Assembly: GCA_025924295.1 (NCBI GenBank)
Contig: JAICEG010000020.1
Span: 1 to 21,799 of the forward strand
Origin: Vicinamibacteria bacterium
GTDB lineage: Bacteria > Acidobacteriota > Vicinamibacteria > Vicinamibacterales > UBA2999
Reading direction: 5' to 3'
Length of the DNA stretch: 21,799 nucleotides
Positions 1 through 8,320 of this stretch are shown in pieces. Each line of letters begins with the position of its first letter. The first letter of the stretch is position 1. The notes under the pieces are model-generated. The model made no database searches. It saw only the letters and a program-made list of their open reading frames with translations, and was not told the DNA's origin. The translations under genes were made by a program, and so were the position numbers.

Positions 1-2240
1 AGAACCGACGATGACGGCGCCCCGACGGCCATGCGAATCCCAATCTCACGCGTTCGTCGTGCGACCGCGTAGGCAACCAGCCCGTAGAGGCCCACGAGGG
101 CGAGCACGAGCGCGAGCACACCCATCGCGCCGGTGACCGCCGTCAGCGTCCGGACGATGCCGGTGGCGTTCCCGAAGTAGAAGTCCTCCATCGTCCGCAC
201 ACTCGTGATCGGCACGTTGGGATCGATCTCCTGGACAATGCTGCGAAGCGCGGGAGCCGCCGCGGCGGAGGCGCCGTTCAAGGCGATGACCAGCGTGCTG
301 CGGACTCCGGGATCCTGACGCTGCGCGAGGTACATCAACGGCGTGGGCCCTTCGCCAATCGAGTTGTACTTGCCGTTGGCCGTGACCCCCACGACCTCAG
401 CCCATGGTTGACCCTCGCGGTTGATGAGACGAACTCGCTTGCCGATCGCGCCATCGACGGGCCAGTAGCGCGCGGCCATCGCCTCGTTGACCAGCGCGAC
501 GCGCGGAGTGTCCGTCGTGTCGCTCTCTTGAATGCCGCGACCGGCGACGAGGGGAATCGACATCGCGTCGAGATACCCTTCGTCGATCCGAGACGAGAAC
601 ACGATCTCGTTCTCGGTGCCTGGTGGGAGCCGATAACCGTCGGGAACGATGACCACCGGGTCGCGATAGTCCTGGTTGAGCGGCATCACCGATGACATGC
701 CGACGGACGTGACACCCGGAAGCGCACGTGCCCGTTCCTTCAGCTGGGTATAGAACAACGCGGTTCTCGGCGCGTCGTAGCGCGCCAGGCTCGGTTCGAA
801 GTTCGCCAGAAGGATCCGCTCCGTGCGGAATCCCGGTCGACCGAGTTCGGCCTCGAAGGCTCTCGCGAGAAAAACGGTGACGGTGATCAGCATCAGCGCG
901 AGGGCGACCTGTACGGCAACCAGTCCGTTCCGGCCCCACAGGCGAGAGTGCCGCGGCAGGCGGGCACGGCCGTGTCTCAACGCGTGCGCGAGATCGTTGG
1001 TGTGAGTCGCGCGCCAGGCCGGGACGAGACTCGACAGCAGCGCGCTCAAGGCGGCCAGCACGATTCCGAAAACGATCGCTCGCCGATCGAGCTCGAAGGT
1101 CAGGCGGACGCCGATGTCGCTGATGAGCGGCAAGGTCTGGAAGACCGTCACACCGCCGTAACCGAGCGCCAGGCCCAGCGCTGCTCCTCCGGCGGCCAGC
1201 AGAAAGCTCTCCGTGATCAATTGGCGTGTCACACGCATGCGTCCGCCACCGATCGCCAGGCGCAGGGCGAGCTCCCGTTCGCGGGCCGGGGCGCGGCTCA
1301 TCAACAGACCCGCGACGTTGGCACATGCCACCAGCAGGACGGCGAAGGCGAGCGTCATGAGCATGAAAGCGCTGGGCGCCGATGGGCCGCGCTCCTCCAG
1401 CCGCGCGTCGAAAGCCGTTCGCACCAGCAAGCCAAAGTTGCGATTGCTATCGGGATAGGCTTCCTCCAGCGCGCTCGCGATGAGCCGTGTTTCCTCGCGA
1501 GCCTGTTCCAGTGAGACGCCCGGCTTGAGCCGGCCACGAACATCGAGTCCGCGCACCACCCGACGTTGAAGCACCTCCGCTGGTTGTCCATCGAGCTGCG
1601 GCGCCATCGCGATGGGCACGTAGTACGAGGGGGGAAGGGCGAGGTGCATCCCCGAAAAGCTCGCCGGCGCGACTCCGATCACCGTGAAGTCGAGTCCACC
1701 GAGACGCATCTGCCTGCCGATGACTGCTGGATCAGAGGCAAACTGGTCGGCCCATGTCTCGTACGCGAGCACGATGACGGCGTCCCGGCCGGGCACCTGG
1801 TCCTCGTCGGACCGGAAAAAGCGGCCGAGCGCGGGCTGCAGTTGGAGCACGTCGAAGAAGTTGCTGCTGACGATCAGGCCGAGCCTGGTCTGAGCCGGCT
1901 GCTCGCGAGTCGTGGCGAACGAGGCGACCCTGACCGCGTAGGCGACCAACCCGTCGAAGCTCTGCGCGCGGTCTCGCAGGTCGACGTAGTCGGCGTAGGA
2001 CACCAGGCGGCTGGAGCCGAAGCCCTGATTGGCGCGTGGTGCGACGGCACTGATCGCCACGATCTCACTGGCGCGCGGTACCTGGAGAGGGCGCAGCACG
2101 AGACCGTCGGCAAGGCTGAACATCGCCGCATTGGCGCCGACGCCGATGCCGATGGACGCGACCGCGATGAGCGTGAAGCCGGGGTTCTTCACCAGCATCC
2201 GCACGCCGTGTTTCAGGTCCTGCACGACACTTTCAATCAT
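1..2240 (-). CDS. ADOP-family MacB/FtsX-like duplicated permease C (3' end beyond window)
   Basis: The frame is open without a stop from the ATG at 2240 to the left edge, 746 codons; about 75 C-terminal residues should lie outside. The start is followed by QDLKHGVRMLVKNPGF and a first membrane segment (IGVGANAAMFS), the usual ADOP beginning. A MacB-type periplasmic domain follows, then the first FtsX half with RELALRLAIGGGRMRVTRQL, a second periplasmic domain, and the start of the second FtsX half (RTREIGIRMAVGAP at the window edge). Such proteins are inner-membrane permeases related to MacB/LolC; their substrates are mostly unknown. It is closest in sequence to permease A in this window and carries the same regulatory motif upstream, so the two look like tandem paralogues. 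A sigma-54-like element lies at 2330-2316, giving a leader of about 64 nt. The ribosome binding site is weak. Family assignment is firm, the cargo is not known. Confidence 0.9.
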   Translation of the reverse strand, partial: MIESVVQDLKHGVRMLVKNPGFTLIAVASIGIGVGANAAMFSLADGLVLRPLQVPRASEIVAISAVAPRANQGFGSSRLVSYADYVDLRDRAQSFDGLVAYAVRVASFATTREQPAQTRLGLIVSSNFFDVLQLQPALGRFFRSDEDQVPGRDAVIVLAYETWADQFASDPAVIGRQMRLGGLDFTVIGVAPASFSGMHLALPPSYYVPIAMAPQLDGQPAEVLQRRVVRGLDVRGRLKPGVSLEQAREETRLIASALEEAYPDSNRNFGLLVRTAFDARLEERGPSAPSAFMLMTLAFAVLLVACANVAGLLMSRAPARERELALRLAIGGGRMRVTRQLITESFLLAAGGAALGLALGYGGVTVFQTLPLISDIGVRLTFELDRRAIVFGIVLAALSALLSSLVPAWRATHTNDLAHALRHGRARLPRHSRLWGRNGLVAVQVALALMLITVTVFLARAFEAELGRPGFRTERILLANFEPSLARYDAPRTALFYTQLKERARALPGVTSVGMSSVMPLNQDYRDPVVIVPDGYRLPPGTENEIVFSSRIDEGYLDAMSIPLVAGRGIQESDTTDTPRVALVNEAMAARYWPVDGAIGKRVRLINREGQPWAEVVGVTANGKYNSIGEGPTPLMYLAQRQDPGVRSTLVIALNGASAAAAPALRSIVQEIDPNVPITSVRTMEDFYFGNATGIVRTLTAVTGAMGVLALVLALVGLYGLVAYAVARRTREIGIRMAVGAPSSSV

Positions 2241-2315
2241 TGCCGTATCTCAACCGAGCCATCGCAGCGCGTGCGAACCGCGAGTCGAAGGCGCGTTCTC
2301 TCAGGTCAGGGTTCG

Positions 2316-2330
2316 TCAAGGCCCGTGCCA
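2316..2330 (-). promoter_or_regulatory. Sigma-54-like -24/-12 promoter of permease C
   Basis: The minus strand reads TGGCACGGGCCTTGA. TGGCAC and TTG match the sigma-54 consensus TGGCAC-N5-TTGC; the -12 dinucleotide is GA instead of GC, which is the weak point. The predicted start near 2304 leaves a 64-nt leader. The upstream motif at 2400-2417 is centred about 103 bp from that start, a normal enhancer distance. Confidence 0.5.
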
Positions 2331-2399
2331 CGTCGGACGAGGCAAGGTCTGCGATTGTTCTGGGAAATTGCGCCAGATCCAAGGGGTTTCGGCGTGGAG

Positions 2400-2417
2400 T
2401 GTTCGCCCGTGGGACGG
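2400..2417 (-). promoter_or_regulatory. Enhancer-like motif CCGTCCC-N5-CGAACA upstream of permease C
   Basis: On the minus strand this reads CCGTCCC, five bases, CGAACA. It matches the motif found before permease A, before the HlyD adaptor and between the phosphatase and PadR genes, with one mismatch in the right arm. GTCC and GRAC form an imperfect dyad, as expected for a dimeric activator. It also lies upstream of the cytochrome gene on the other strand. Confidence 0.6.
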
Positions 2418-2419
2418 CG

Positions 2420-2448
2420 TTGTTCGCGGTCGCACAGTGGGGTAGGAT
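2420..2448 (+). promoter_or_regulatory. Possible -35/-10 promoter of the cytochrome gene
   Basis: TTGTTC (2420-2425) and TAGGAT (2443-2448) are 17 bp apart and lie 40 bp before the cytochrome ATG. The match to the sigma-70 consensus is only moderate. The -35 box coincides with the secondary activator site. Confidence 0.3.
2421..2437 (-). promoter_or_regulatory. Secondary activator site GTGC-N6-GAAC
   Basis: The minus strand reads CTGTGC, GACC, GCGAACA, that is GTGC-N6-GAAC. It lies 20-21 bp upstream of the main motif at 2400-2417, two helical turns away on the same face. The same pairing is seen upstream of the HlyD adaptor gene and of padR. Confidence 0.45.
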
Positions 2449-2488
2449 TCCCGCCTCTTCCGGTGGCCGGATCCAAAAGGAGGACGTT

Positions 2489-2926
2489 ATGCGGCAATTC
2501 CTTTTGTGTGCGTCGGCGTTGGGGGTCCTGCTCGGAGCTGGCGTTCTCGCGCAGAACGTGACGACTGTCGAGGAGTACGCGCAACTCATGAAGGCGAACG
2601 CGCAGGCGGTCGGCGGCATGAACAAAGCCATTGGTTCGGGAACCTATGCGGACGCTCGCATGAGCCTCGCGACGCTTCGCAAGAACTACATGGCGCTGCA
2701 GGGGTTCTGGACGGACAAGAAACGGGACGATGCGGTGGTGATCGTCAAGGACGGCCTGACGAGGCTCGATGCGCTCGACAAGACGCTCTCGGCGGCGACC
2801 GTCGATCAGATGGCCGCGCAGGCAGCGGCGAAAGAGTTCGGCGGCGCGACGTGCGGCGCCTGCCACAAGCTCTATCGTGAAGGCGATGCGCAGTCGGGAT
2901 TCAAGTTCAAAGCGGGTGTGATCTAA
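2489..2926 (+). CDS. Secreted cytochrome c'-like monohaem protein
   Basis: This is a 145-residue protein starting at an ATG with a strong ribosome binding site (AAAAGGAGG at 2475-2483). Residues 1-21 form a signal peptide (hydrophobic LLCASALGVLLGAGVLA), so the protein is exported. The helix-rich body and a single C-terminal haem motif CGACH (122-126) followed by KLYR resemble the cytochrome c' / cytochrome c-556 family, in which haem is bound near the C-terminus and His126 would be the proximal ligand. Such proteins bind gases or carry single electrons in the periplasm. The upstream frame is open to 2240, but the ribosome binding site and signal peptide fix the start at 2489. It stands alone between permeases B and C, on the opposite strand. 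Haem binding is well supported; the exact role is not. Confidence 0.88.
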   Translation: MRQFLLCASALGVLLGAGVLAQNVTTVEEYAQLMKANAQAVGGMNKAIGSGTYADARMSLATLRKNYMALQGFWTDKKRDDAVVIVKDGLTRLDALDKTLSAATVDQMAAQAAAKEFGGATCGACHKLYREGDAQSGFKFKAGVI

Positions 2927-2935
2927 AGGCCCGCA

Positions 2936-3126
2936 GTTCACGGTTCAGGGTTCACGGTTCACGGTTCGTGTTCAGCGTTCGGGTTCGGTGTTCGACGTTC
3001 GGTGTTCGACGTTCGTGGTTCGATGTTCGTGGTTCCGGAACTCCGGAACCGTGAACCCTGAACCTCGAACCACGAACTTGAACTTTGAACACGAACCGTG
3101 AACGCTGAACGTTGAACTCTGAACTT
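2936..3126. repeat. Degenerate GTTC-NNN / GAAC-NNN snap-back array
   Basis: About 14 copies of GTTC at roughly 7-base intervals run from 2936 to 3035, followed by about 13 copies of GAAC to 3126. The two halves are inverted and can fold into one long imperfect hairpin. Its tip is a perfect 9-bp stem (3031-3039 with 3042-3050, GGTTCCGGA/TCCGGAACC) and pairing continues in blocks at least to 3004/3077. It fills the whole space between two convergent genes (cytochrome and permease B), so it could end transcription from both sides. No U-tract is obvious. Confidence 0.8.
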
Positions 3127-3129
3127 GTC

Positions 3130-5661
3130 CTATTCGCTCCGCAGTGCTTCGATCGGATTCACGGCCGTCGCACGACGCGCAGGCAGCGCGCCGGCAGCAG
3201 CGGCCACGATCGCCACGAGCAGGACTGCGCCGCCGATGATCGCCGCGTCGTAGCCCTGGACACCGAAGAACAGCGCTTCCCCAAGTCGCCCGAGCAGGAA
3301 CGCGAGCGCGGCGCCGACCACGCCGCCGATCAGCGTCATGCGAACGACCTGATTCAGCACCAGCGAGCGTACGTCACGCGGCTGTGCGCCGAGCGCCATG
3401 CGGATGCCGATCTCGCGCAGCCGTTGCGCGACGCCGTAGGAGAGCACGGCATAGAGGCCAATCGCGGCCAGTAGCGTTGCGATGCTGGCAAACGACGACG
3501 ACAACGTGCCGAGCACTCGCTGAGGAGTCGTGTTGTCCCAGATCTGATCGTCCATCGATCGCAGGTTGACCACCGGCAGGTTCGCATCGTGTCGCCCGAC
3601 GAGAGAGGGAATCGCTGCGAGCAGCGCCGCGGTATCGGACGTCGTGCGGGCGTAGAACGTCAGCGGTCCCACGGTGGCTTGACGTTCGGGAGCATCGGGC
3701 TGCCGATACGCCATCACGAGCTGCGGCGGTGCGGGTTCGCGCGCGTCGCTGTACTTGGCATCGCGTACCAGTCCGACGACCTCGATGTCGAGCGGCCGAT
3801 CGCCGCCTGCCCCCATGGCCAGGCGTTTTCCAAGCACGTTTGCGCCGAGGTTGAACTTTCGTCCAAAGGCTTCGTTGACGACCGCGACACGCGGCGCACC
3901 TTCGACGTCGGCGCTCGTGAACTCGCGTCCCGCGATCATCGGAATGCCCATCGTCCGGAAATAGTCGAACCCGACGCGCGCGACCGCGACGGAGGTATCG
4001 ATGTCGGGGCCGCCTTCGAAGCCCTCCACGGTGATGTTGTTCTGCCAGTTGCTGTTGGCGAGAAGCGGGACGGTCGAAGAGGTCACGGCGATGACGCCCG
4101 GGACGCCTTCCAACTCCTCTTCGACACGGTCGAACAAGGCCTGCGCCCGTTCGCGCGAGTAGCCGTTGAGATACGGTGACAGCCGAAATGTGACGAGGCC
4201 CTCTTGCCGGATCCCGAGTTCCGTCCGGGCAAGGTTGACCAGGCTGACGACGAACAGACCGGCTGTTGCAAGCAATGCAGTGGCGAGCGCCACCTGCGAC
4301 GTGGCCAGCGACGCCCGGAACCGGTTCGCCGCACGCGAGCCCGCCAGCCGGGTGGACGACGCCTGCAGCCCGGCGCCGATGGCGGAACGCACGCCGTGAA
4401 CAGCAGGGAACAACCCGAACAGCACGCTCGTGCCAATTCCCACTACGAGCGCGAACACGAGGACCGTCCAGTCGATTTCGAACGCGAGCATCGTCATGTC
4501 TTCCGCGGGCATCGTCGCGGCGAGGCCACTCAAGGTCATGCGCGCGACAGTCAGGGCGCCCACTGCGCCCAGAATGCCGAGAACGACCGACTCGACCAGC
4601 AGCAGACGGATCAACCGAGACGAGGATGCGCCCAGCGACAACCGCACGGCCATCTCAGTCGATCGATCGGCCACCCGGGCGAGCAGGAGATTGGCGACGT
4701 TGGCGCAGGCGATGGCGAGCACGAACCCGGTGATCGTGAACATGAGAAGCAGGATCACGCGAGTCTCAGCGCGGTTGGCGTCACGACCGTGAGAGCCGTC
4801 CTGCAGGAAGAGCCGTCGCCGCTGGAACTGCTCACGGTCTCGATCGCCCATACCGCTGCGTTGTGCGGGGTACTCGACGTCTTTGATCAACGCGGCAAAT
4901 GGCACATTGATCACCGCCTCGGCTTGATCACTCGAGCGCCCCGATCGCAGTCGTGCGAAGAGGTAGAGCCAGTGGTTGTTGCGCGCAGTCAAGCCATTCC
5001 ACTGCGGATCGCGAAACGCGGTTGCGGCCATGGCCAGCGGCATGAAAACATCCGGACGATCCAGCGTCGTGTTTCCGGAGAATCCCTCCGGGGCGACACC
5101 GACGATGGTCATCGGCTCGCCGTTGACGACGAGGGTGCCATCGATCACCGAAGGATCTGAGCCGAAGCGCGTGGTCCAGTAGCTGTGGGTGAGAACGACC
5201 ACCGGATGAGCGCCTGTCACGCGGTCATCATCGGCGCCCAGTAAGCGGCCCAACGCCGGACGAAGTCGGAGGGCAGGAAAATATTGGCCGGAGACCAGGA
5301 CGCCTGATGCATCGGATGTCTGTCCGCGGTACGCGAGGTTGGCGCGGAAGTCACGATGAGCCGCCAGTTGCAGTGTGTCACCCGTCAGCCCTTCGATGTC
5401 GCGAAACAGCGGATAGCTGAAGATCTCATCGATGTCGCCGGCATCGCCGGTCGACCGGGATCCAGGTCGAGGTCCGGGAGAGGAGACATTGACGATCTCG
5501 TGCGGCGCCGGGACCGGCAGCCGCTTCAGCAGCAAGCGATCGAAGACCGAGAAGATCGCGGTGTTGACGCCAATGCCGAGCGCGAGGGAGAGAATCGCGA
5601 CTGTCGTGATCAGCGGCCGGCGAGCCAACGATCGGAGCGCGTACCTGACGTCCTGCAGCAT
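3130..5661 (-). CDS. ADOP-family MacB/FtsX-like duplicated permease B
   Basis: The protein has 843 residues and begins MLQDVRYALRSLARRPLITT at the ATG at 5661, with AAGGAA about 8 bases upstream. The frame is open much further upstream, but that part is the antisense of permease A. The architecture is: first membrane segment (about 20-45, LGIGVNTAIFSVFDRLLL), periplasmic MacB-type domain, first FtsX half with TEMAVRLSLGASSSRLIRLLL, second periplasmic domain, second FtsX half with LREIGIRMALGAQPRDVRSLVL, and the family ending LPARRATAVNPIEALRSE. It starts only 23 bp after the stop of permease A, so the two are almost surely co-transcribed. No ATPase domain is present. It probably works with a separate ATPase such as the one at 8472-9170 or as an orphan. 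Confidence 0.92.
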   Translation of the reverse strand: MLQDVRYALRSLARRPLITTVAILSLALGIGVNTAIFSVFDRLLLKRLPVPAPHEIVNVSSPGPRPGSRSTGDAGDIDEIFSYPLFRDIEGLTGDTLQLAAHRDFRANLAYRGQTSDASGVLVSGQYFPALRLRPALGRLLGADDDRVTGAHPVVVLTHSYWTTRFGSDPSVIDGTLVVNGEPMTIVGVAPEGFSGNTTLDRPDVFMPLAMAATAFRDPQWNGLTARNNHWLYLFARLRSGRSSDQAEAVINVPFAALIKDVEYPAQRSGMGDRDREQFQRRRLFLQDGSHGRDANRAETRVILLLMFTITGFVLAIACANVANLLLARVADRSTEMAVRLSLGASSSRLIRLLLVESVVLGILGAVGALTVARMTLSGLAATMPAEDMTMLAFEIDWTVLVFALVVGIGTSVLFGLFPAVHGVRSAIGAGLQASSTRLAGSRAANRFRASLATSQVALATALLATAGLFVVSLVNLARTELGIRQEGLVTFRLSPYLNGYSRERAQALFDRVEEELEGVPGVIAVTSSTVPLLANSNWQNNITVEGFEGGPDIDTSVAVARVGFDYFRTMGIPMIAGREFTSADVEGAPRVAVVNEAFGRKFNLGANVLGKRLAMGAGGDRPLDIEVVGLVRDAKYSDAREPAPPQLVMAYRQPDAPERQATVGPLTFYARTTSDTAALLAAIPSLVGRHDANLPVVNLRSMDDQIWDNTTPQRVLGTLSSSFASIATLLAAIGLYAVLSYGVAQRLREIGIRMALGAQPRDVRSLVLNQVVRMTLIGGVVGAALAFLLGRLGEALFFGVQGYDAAIIGGAVLLVAIVAAAAGALPARRATAVNPIEALRSE

Positions 5662-5684
5662 GGCGGTGTTCCTTGTCGGTCTGG

Positions 5685-8156
5685 CTATTCCTGCCTGAGT
5701 GCAATCAGTGGATCGATTCGCGATGCACGCCGCGCCGGGATCAGTGCGGCAGCGAGTGTCACGACCAGCAGCGCCGGTACGACAGACGCGAAGAGCCACG
5801 GGCTCACGCCGCTGCTCACTGGAAATGCCGCTCGTAACAAGTTGTTCATCCCGGCGGACGCCACCAGGCCGAGCGCCAGTCCAGCGACTGAGAGGACCAG
5901 GCCGTGTCGCATCACCATCATCAGCACGTTGCCCGGACGTGCGCCAACAGCCAGCCGGATGCCGATCTCGCGGGTCCGCTGTGCGACGGCATGAGCGACC
6001 AGCGCATACAGTCCGATCAAGGCGAGCATCAACCCCATGGCGCCCATGCCGGCCACGATGCCGACGATCACGTTCGACGCGGTCAACGCGCGAGTGCGAT
6101 AGAACTCCTCCATGGTGCGGACGCCGAACATCGGCATGGCGGGATCGATGCTGCGGACGACCTCGCGCATGGAGGTCGCCGCGGTGCTCGCATCGGTTCG
6201 TGAATGTACGAGCAGTATTGCGCGCGGCGCTGGCGCCGGACGCTGCAGCCGGTGCAAGTAGATGTAGTCCGTGGGTCCCTCGCCCACCCAGTTGTAATAG
6301 ATGGTAGGCGTGATGCCAACGATCTCGACCCACGCGTCGTTGCCGTCCCTGACGCGCAACCGCTTGCCCAGAGCGCTCTGGCCGGGCCAGTAGCGATTCG
6401 CGAACGTCGTGTTTACGACAGCGACATGCGGAGTGTTCTCGCGGTCGGTGGACGCGAAGGGACGACCACTGACGACCGGCACGTCGAGTGTGTCGAAGAA
6501 CCCTTCATCGACGCGCGCTCCTTGCACCGTGATGCTGTCACTGCCGGCCGGGAACAGGTAGCCCTCCGGGGCGACGGTGATGATGTCGCGGGCGTCCGTA
6601 CCGAGCGGTATGTCGGAGGTCAGTGCCATCGAGACGACGCCGGGAACATCGCGTGTTTTCTCGGTGAGCGTCCGAAAGAACTCACGCGCCCTGGCATCGT
6701 CATAGCGGGCGAGCGCCGGGTCGAGACTCACCATCAGGAGCTGCTCGGTCCGGTAGCCTGCCCCGTTGGCGACCGTCAGTCTGGTGCCTCGATACAGCCA
6801 CACCGAGACCGTGACGAGGACCAGCGAGAGAGCGACCTGCACGCATACGAGGCCGTGCCGGGTCCAGAGACGTGAGCGGCGTGGACGAGACCCCGACGCG
6901 TCTTTCAGCGTGGCGGCGAGGTCGTCGCGCGTGGCGCGCCAGGCTGGCAACAGGCTGGAGAGCAGTGCGCTTGCGATGGCAACGACGAGGCCGACGACGA
7001 GGACGCGTCGATCGAGCTCGAAGCTGAGCGCCGCGGGTAAATCGGTTGGCACTTCAATCTGACGCAGAACGACGATGCCGGCGTAGGCGAGCCCGAGGCC
7101 GGCCACGGCACCACCTGCCGCGAGCAGGAGGCTCTCGCTCAGGAGCTGTCGAATGACGCGCGATCGTCGCGCGCCCATGGCGAGACGGAGCGCGAGCTCG
7201 CGTGCCCGTTCAGGCGCCCGGCTGGCGATCAGGCCGGCGACGTTGGCGCACGCGACGAGCAGTACCGCGATAGACAGCGTCAGCAGGACGGCGACCAGCA
7301 TCGTGTCGGAGCTTTGTGAAGTACGCGACTGCAGCTCGGTCTGAACCGTGAAGTCGAGGCCGCGATTGCTGTCGGGAAACTGCCTCGCAAGCGTGGCCGC
7401 AACCGAGGCGACTTCCTGACGAGCCTGCGTCAGCGTCACGCCGGGTTGCAGTCGGCCCTTCACACGGAGCAAGCGCGCGTCGCGCCGCTCGAGGACGTCG
7501 GCCGGTGCGCTGGTGTTGAGCGAGGGCGCCATCGCCAGGGGCACATAGAAGCCGGGGCGAATGTACGCATCGAGTCCCGTGAACCCTTCGGGAGCCACGC
7601 CGATGATCGTGAAGTCGATACCCGACAGGAACACCCGGCGATCGACGATGTCCGGGTCGGCGCCAAACTGCTCCGTCCACGTCTCGTGCGCCAGGACGAC
7701 GACAGGGCTGCGTCCAACCACGACGTTCTCGTCGGTACGGAACCAGCGTCCGAGTCGAGGTGTCACTGCGCTCACGTCGAGCAGGTTCTCGCTCGAGGCA
7801 ACGCCGACCCTCCGCTGCGCCAGTTCATCCTTCGCGGTGGCGAAGCTGACGGCGAGAAGCTGATAGGCAGCGAGGCGCTCGAAACTGCGAGTCCCTTCGC
7901 GGACGTCGACGTAGTCCCGGTAGGACATCATCGGGTTGCGAAGGCCCTGCACTGGTGGCAACGCGGAGACCGTCATCACTTCGCCAGGCCGTGGGACCGG
8001 AAGGGGGCGCAGCACCAATGCGTCCGCCATGCTGAACATGGCGGCGTTGGCGCCGACGCCGATGGCGATGGATGCGATCGCCACGCAGGTGAATCCCGGG
8101 TTCTTGCGAAGCATCCGGACGCTGTGTTTCAGGTCCTGCAACAGTCCTGGAATCAT
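5685..8156 (-). CDS. ADOP-family MacB/FtsX-like duplicated permease A
   Basis: The protein has 823 residues. Residues 1-19 are cytoplasmic (QDLKHSVRMLRKNPGF), a first membrane segment spans about 21-48, and a MacB-type periplasmic domain spans about 55-280. The first FtsX half is about 284-410 (ACANVAGL, then RELALRLAMGARRSR at 319-333). A fifth membrane segment lies near 436-456, a second periplasmic domain follows to about 690, and the second FtsX half ends the protein (RTREIGIRLAVGARPG from 727). It is the first permease after the adaptor and ATPase genes on the same strand, but a 315-bp gap with a hairpin and the activator motif separates them, so it may have its own promoter. No good ribosome binding site precedes the ATG at 8156. 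Permease C is its nearest relative here. Confidence 0.93.
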   Translation of the reverse strand: MIPGLLQDLKHSVRMLRKNPGFTCVAIASIAIGVGANAAMFSMADALVLRPLPVPRPGEVMTVSALPPVQGLRNPMMSYRDYVDVREGTRSFERLAAYQLLAVSFATAKDELAQRRVGVASSENLLDVSAVTPRLGRWFRTDENVVVGRSPVVVLAHETWTEQFGADPDIVDRRVFLSGIDFTIIGVAPEGFTGLDAYIRPGFYVPLAMAPSLNTSAPADVLERRDARLLRVKGRLQPGVTLTQARQEVASVAATLARQFPDSNRGLDFTVQTELQSRTSQSSDTMLVAVLLTLSIAVLLVACANVAGLIASRAPERARELALRLAMGARRSRVIRQLLSESLLLAAGGAVAGLGLAYAGIVVLRQIEVPTDLPAALSFELDRRVLVVGLVVAIASALLSSLLPAWRATRDDLAATLKDASGSRPRRSRLWTRHGLVCVQVALSLVLVTVSVWLYRGTRLTVANGAGYRTEQLLMVSLDPALARYDDARAREFFRTLTEKTRDVPGVVSMALTSDIPLGTDARDIITVAPEGYLFPAGSDSITVQGARVDEGFFDTLDVPVVSGRPFASTDRENTPHVAVVNTTFANRYWPGQSALGKRLRVRDGNDAWVEIVGITPTIYYNWVGEGPTDYIYLHRLQRPAPAPRAILLVHSRTDASTAATSMREVVRSIDPAMPMFGVRTMEEFYRTRALTASNVIVGIVAGMGAMGLMLALIGLYALVAHAVAQRTREIGIRLAVGARPGNVLMMVMRHGLVLSVAGLALGLVASAGMNNLLRAAFPVSSGVSPWLFASVVPALLVVTLAAALIPARRASRIDPLIALRQE

Positions 8157-8174
8157 GGCGAATGAGATCGCATA

Positions 8175-8189
8175 TCAAGGGGCATGCCT
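8175..8189 (-). promoter_or_regulatory. Weak sigma-54-like element before permease A
   Basis: The minus strand reads AGGCATGCCCCTTGA, which keeps GGCA and TTG at the right spacing. The predicted start near 8163 would leave only about 6 nt before the ATG, so either translation is nearly leaderless or the real promoter is elsewhere. Listed because the activator motif lies 74 bp upstream. Confidence 0.25.
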
Positions 8190-8228
8190 GCAAGACCCCG
8201 TTGAATTCTGGCGTACCGAGGCTCGCGT

Positions 8229-8246
8229 CGTCCGATTGCGGGACGG
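8229..8246 (-). promoter_or_regulatory. Enhancer-like motif CCGTCCC-N5-CGGACG upstream of permease A
   Basis: The minus strand reads CCGTCCC, GCAAT, CGGACG. It agrees with the motif in the other three regions in 12 of the 13 fixed bases. A nearly palindromic GTGTCCGGATAC sits just upstream on the same strand (8255-8266) where the other regions have GTGC-N6-GAAC. Confidence 0.6.
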
Positions 8247-8291
8247 ATCGACTGTATCCGGACACCCGCCGAAAAACCGCGGGCTACTCTG

Positions 8292-8309
8292 CTCCCAGCG
8301 CCCTGGGAG
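8292..8309. terminator. Short perfect hairpin, possible terminator or attenuator
   Basis: CTCCCAG (8292-8298) and CTGGGAG (8303-8309) form a 7-bp stem with a 4-base loop. On the minus strand it follows the ATPase gene and precedes permease A. A run of five T comes about 20 bases later, too far for a classic terminator, so the function is uncertain. Confidence 0.35.
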
Positions 8310-8320
8310 AGGAAAGGAGT

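Noticed and set aside
397..1326. Long minus-strand frame inside permease C
   Set aside because: Low-complexity Arg-rich shadow of the permease in a different frame; the real frame shows conserved permease motifs throughout.
2240..2488. Upstream extension of the cytochrome frame
   Set aside because: It would place a signal peptide in mid-protein; AAAAGGAGG directly precedes the ATG at 2489.
2936..3126. CRISPR or iteron array
   Set aside because: Units are about 7 bases with no spacers, vary from copy to copy and invert once; nothing like a cas or replication gene is near.
3589..5160. Long plus-strand frames opposite permease B (such as 4204-5160)
   Set aside because: Antisense shadows typical of GC-rich DNA; composition dominated by Arg, Gln, His and Glu, no known motif, no ribosome binding site.
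5662..6333. N-terminal extension of permease B by 224 codons
   Set aside because: The stretch lies within the permease A coding region in another frame, is rich in Arg and His, and the family beginning MLQDVRYALRSL with a ribosome binding site is at 5661.
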